Shown piece by piece: positions 5,850 through 7,146 of a stretch of 7,146 nt of DNA. The stretch is from the NCBI GenBank assembly GCA_964475765.1, contig CAYYZH010000220.1:1-7146 (forward strand), written 5' to 3'. The notes under the pieces were generated by a model. The model was not told the DNA's origin. It saw only the letters and a program-made list of their open reading frames with translations, and made no database searches. The position numbers and the translations under genes were made by a program. The first letter of the stretch is position 1, and the number at the start of each line of letters is the position of its first letter. The DNA comes from Thermohalobaculum sp964475765. GTDB taxonomy: Bacteria; Pseudomonadota; Alphaproteobacteria; Rhodobacterales; Rhodobacteraceae.

Positions 5850-7146
5850 GCTGCCTCACGGGATGTCTCGCCCACGAGACCGACGATATCGGACATGATC
5901 CGGTTCAACTCGAAGTCCTTGGGGGTGTAGACGCGGGCGACGCCCTTGGCGCGCAGGGCAGCTGCATCTTCGTCTGGGATGATCCCGCCGGCGACCACGG
6001 GGATGTCATCGATCCCGGCGGCGCGCATGCGGTCCATCACTTCGGAGATCAACTCCATATGGCTGCCCGACAGGATCGACAGCCCTACAACGTGCACTGA
6101 CTCTTCTAGTGCTGCATTGACGATTTGGGCGGGGGTCAAGCGGATGCCCTCGTAGACGACCTCCATCCCGCAGTCGCGGGCGCGTACGGCGATCTGTTCA
6201 GCACCGTTGGAGTGGCCGTCGAGGCCGGGTTTGCCCACGAGGAACTTTATGCGCCGCCCGATCTGACCAGATACTGCATCAACGTCGGCGCGGATTGTCT
6301 CAAGCCCATCCGTAGGGGCGGCCATTGCCTTGCCGACACCGGTGGGCGCGCGGTACTCGCCAAAGACCTCGCGCATCACCGCGCCCCATTCGCCTGTGGT
6401 GACGCCGGCCTTGGCCGCGGCAATCGAGGCCGGCATGACGTTCTCACCCTCCCGCGCGGCAGCGCGCAGATCCGTCAGTGCCTGCTCCGCAGCGGCACCA
6501 TCACGGGTCTCCCGCCATGCGGTCAGACGGGCGATCTGGTCTGCCTCCACCGCAGGATCGACCACCATGATGTCGCCCTCCCCCGCGGTCAGGGGAGAGG
6601 TTTCCGTCTCGGGGTATTTGTTCACGCCAATAACGGTTGTCTCGCCGGTCTCAATCCGGCCCAGGCGTTCGGTGTTCGAGGTCACCAGCTGGCCCTTCAT
6701 GTAGTCGATGGCCGCGACCGCGCCGCCCATGTCATCGATCTTGGCAAGCTCGGTACGGGCGCCGTCCTTTAGGGCCTCGACCTTCGCGTCGACCACCGGC
6801 GAGCCATCGAAGAGATCGCCGTACTCCAGAAGGTCCGTCTCGAACGCCAGGATCTGCTGCATGCGAAGTGACCATTGCTGATCCCAGGGGCGCCGCAGAC
6901 CCAGCGCCTCGTTCCATGCGGGCAGTTGCACGGCACGGGCACGGGCATTCTTCGACAAGGTCACCGCCAGCGTTTCCAGAAGAATGCGGTAGACGTTGTT
7001 CTCCGGCTGCTGTTCGGTCAGGCCAAGCGAGTTGACCTGAACGCCGTACCGGAACCGGCGCAGCTTGGCGTCCTCGACGCCGTAGCGCTCGGCGCAGATC
7101 TCATCCCAAAGATCGACAAAGGCGCGCATCTTGCACATTTCGGTGA
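5846..7146 (-). CDS. ecm: Ethylmalonyl-CoA mutase (MeaA-like, adenosylcobalamin-dependent), 5' end missing
   Basis: The gene enters from the right edge on the minus strand; about 433 C-terminal residues are present of an expected 650-690, with the last whole codon at 7144-7142. It belongs to the coenzyme B12-dependent acyl-CoA mutases. Counting from the Met at 7138, the barrel end is seen as RYGVQVNSLGLTEQQPENNVYRI (29-51) and LPAWNEALGLRRPWDQQWSLRMQQIL (72-97). The C-terminal B12-binding domain has the base-off/His-on motif DGHSNG with His309, then GLSILSGSH (352-360) and VVAGGIIP (381-388). The match to the MeaA/Ecm branch, rather than to the larger methylmalonyl-CoA mutase subunit, is by recognition of the NEALGLxRPWDQQWS segment. 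The enzyme converts (2R)-ethylmalonyl-CoA to (2S)-methylsuccinyl-CoA in the ethylmalonyl-CoA pathway, which replaces the glyoxylate shunt. The methionine at 7138 is internal, since the frame continues upstream (T-E before it). Confidence 0.93.
   Translation of the reverse strand, partial: TEMCKMRAFVDLWDEICAERYGVEDAKLRRFRYGVQVNSLGLTEQQPENNVYRILLETLAVTLSKNARARAVQLPAWNEALGLRRPWDQQWSLRMQQILAFETDLLEYGDLFDGSPVVDAKVEALKDGARTELAKIDDMGGAVAAIDYMKGQLVTSNTERLGRIETGETTVIGVNKYPETETSPLTAGEGDIMVVDPAVEADQIARLTAWRETRDGAAAEQALTDLRAAAREGENVMPASIAAAKAGVTTGEWGAVMREVFGEYRAPTGVGKAMAAPTDGLETIRADVDAVSGQIGRRIKFLVGKPGLDGHSNGAEQIAVRARDCGMEVVYEGIRLTPAQIVNAALEESVHVVGLSILSGSHMELISEVMDRMRAAGIDDIPVVAGGIIPDEDAAALRAKGVARVYTPKDFELNRIMSDIVGLVGETSREAA

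Noticed and set aside
6125..6772. Long plus-strand open frame opposite the mutase (215 codons).
   Set aside because: It is the antisense of well-conserved ethylmalonyl-CoA mutase codons; no domain or ribosome site supports it.

Overview
The window is a piece of a high-GC proteobacterial chromosome. It most resembles an alphaproteobacterium of the Rhodobacterales (Roseobacter-like). Three things suggest this: an ethylmalonyl-CoA mutase of the type used for acetyl-CoA assimilation in that group, a non-pyrrolysine MttB-family methyltransferase (these are numerous in marine Rhodobacterales), and an extragenic palindrome that reads as the familiar alphaproteobacterial 'VPGLTRDL' junk peptide. The assignment rests on recognising protein families by eye, not on a search.

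Layout. Bases 1-2831 (+ strand) hold the 3' end of an MttB-family methyltransferase, then an iron-dependent alcohol dehydrogenase and a 3-hydroxyisobutyrate dehydrogenase-like reductase. The last two overlap by ATGA and are certainly cotranscribed. A plausible sigma70-type promoter overlaps the methyltransferase stop codon, so the dehydrogenase pair may also be expressed on its own. Bases 2832-3106 are the longest gene-free stretch (275 bp). They contain a 73-nt segment that can fold as a cloverleaf-like multi-branch structure, a small hairpin, and two dyads just upstream of the next gene. Bases 3107-5293 (+ strand) form a likely three-gene unit: pirin, a small antibiotic-biosynthesis-monooxygenase (ABM) domain protein, and an alpha/beta hydrolase of the YbfF/ABHD11 type. 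Each has a good Shine-Dalgarno sequence. Bases 5294-5390 separate convergent genes and carry a perfect 9-bp palindromic hairpin. Bases 5391-7146 (- strand) hold ethylmalonyl-CoA mutase (5' end outside the window), a very short single-span membrane ORF that overlaps it by GTGA, and a 104-residue hypothetical protein.

How the genes may work together. The mutase belongs to the ethylmalonyl-CoA pathway and makes methylsuccinyl-CoA from ethylmalonyl-CoA. The methyltransferase plus two dehydrogenases look like a catabolic set in which a methylated amine or related compound is demethylated and an alcohol or hydroxy acid is oxidised; the substrate cannot be read from the sequence. Pirin, the ABM protein and the hydrolase suggest oxidative or quinone/aromatic chemistry or stress protection, again as inference. 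I see no mobile element, CRISPR array, rRNA or canonical tRNA. The window looks like ordinary core and accessory metabolism. The most unusual items are the cloverleaf-like intergenic element and the tiny membrane ORF coupled to the mutase.
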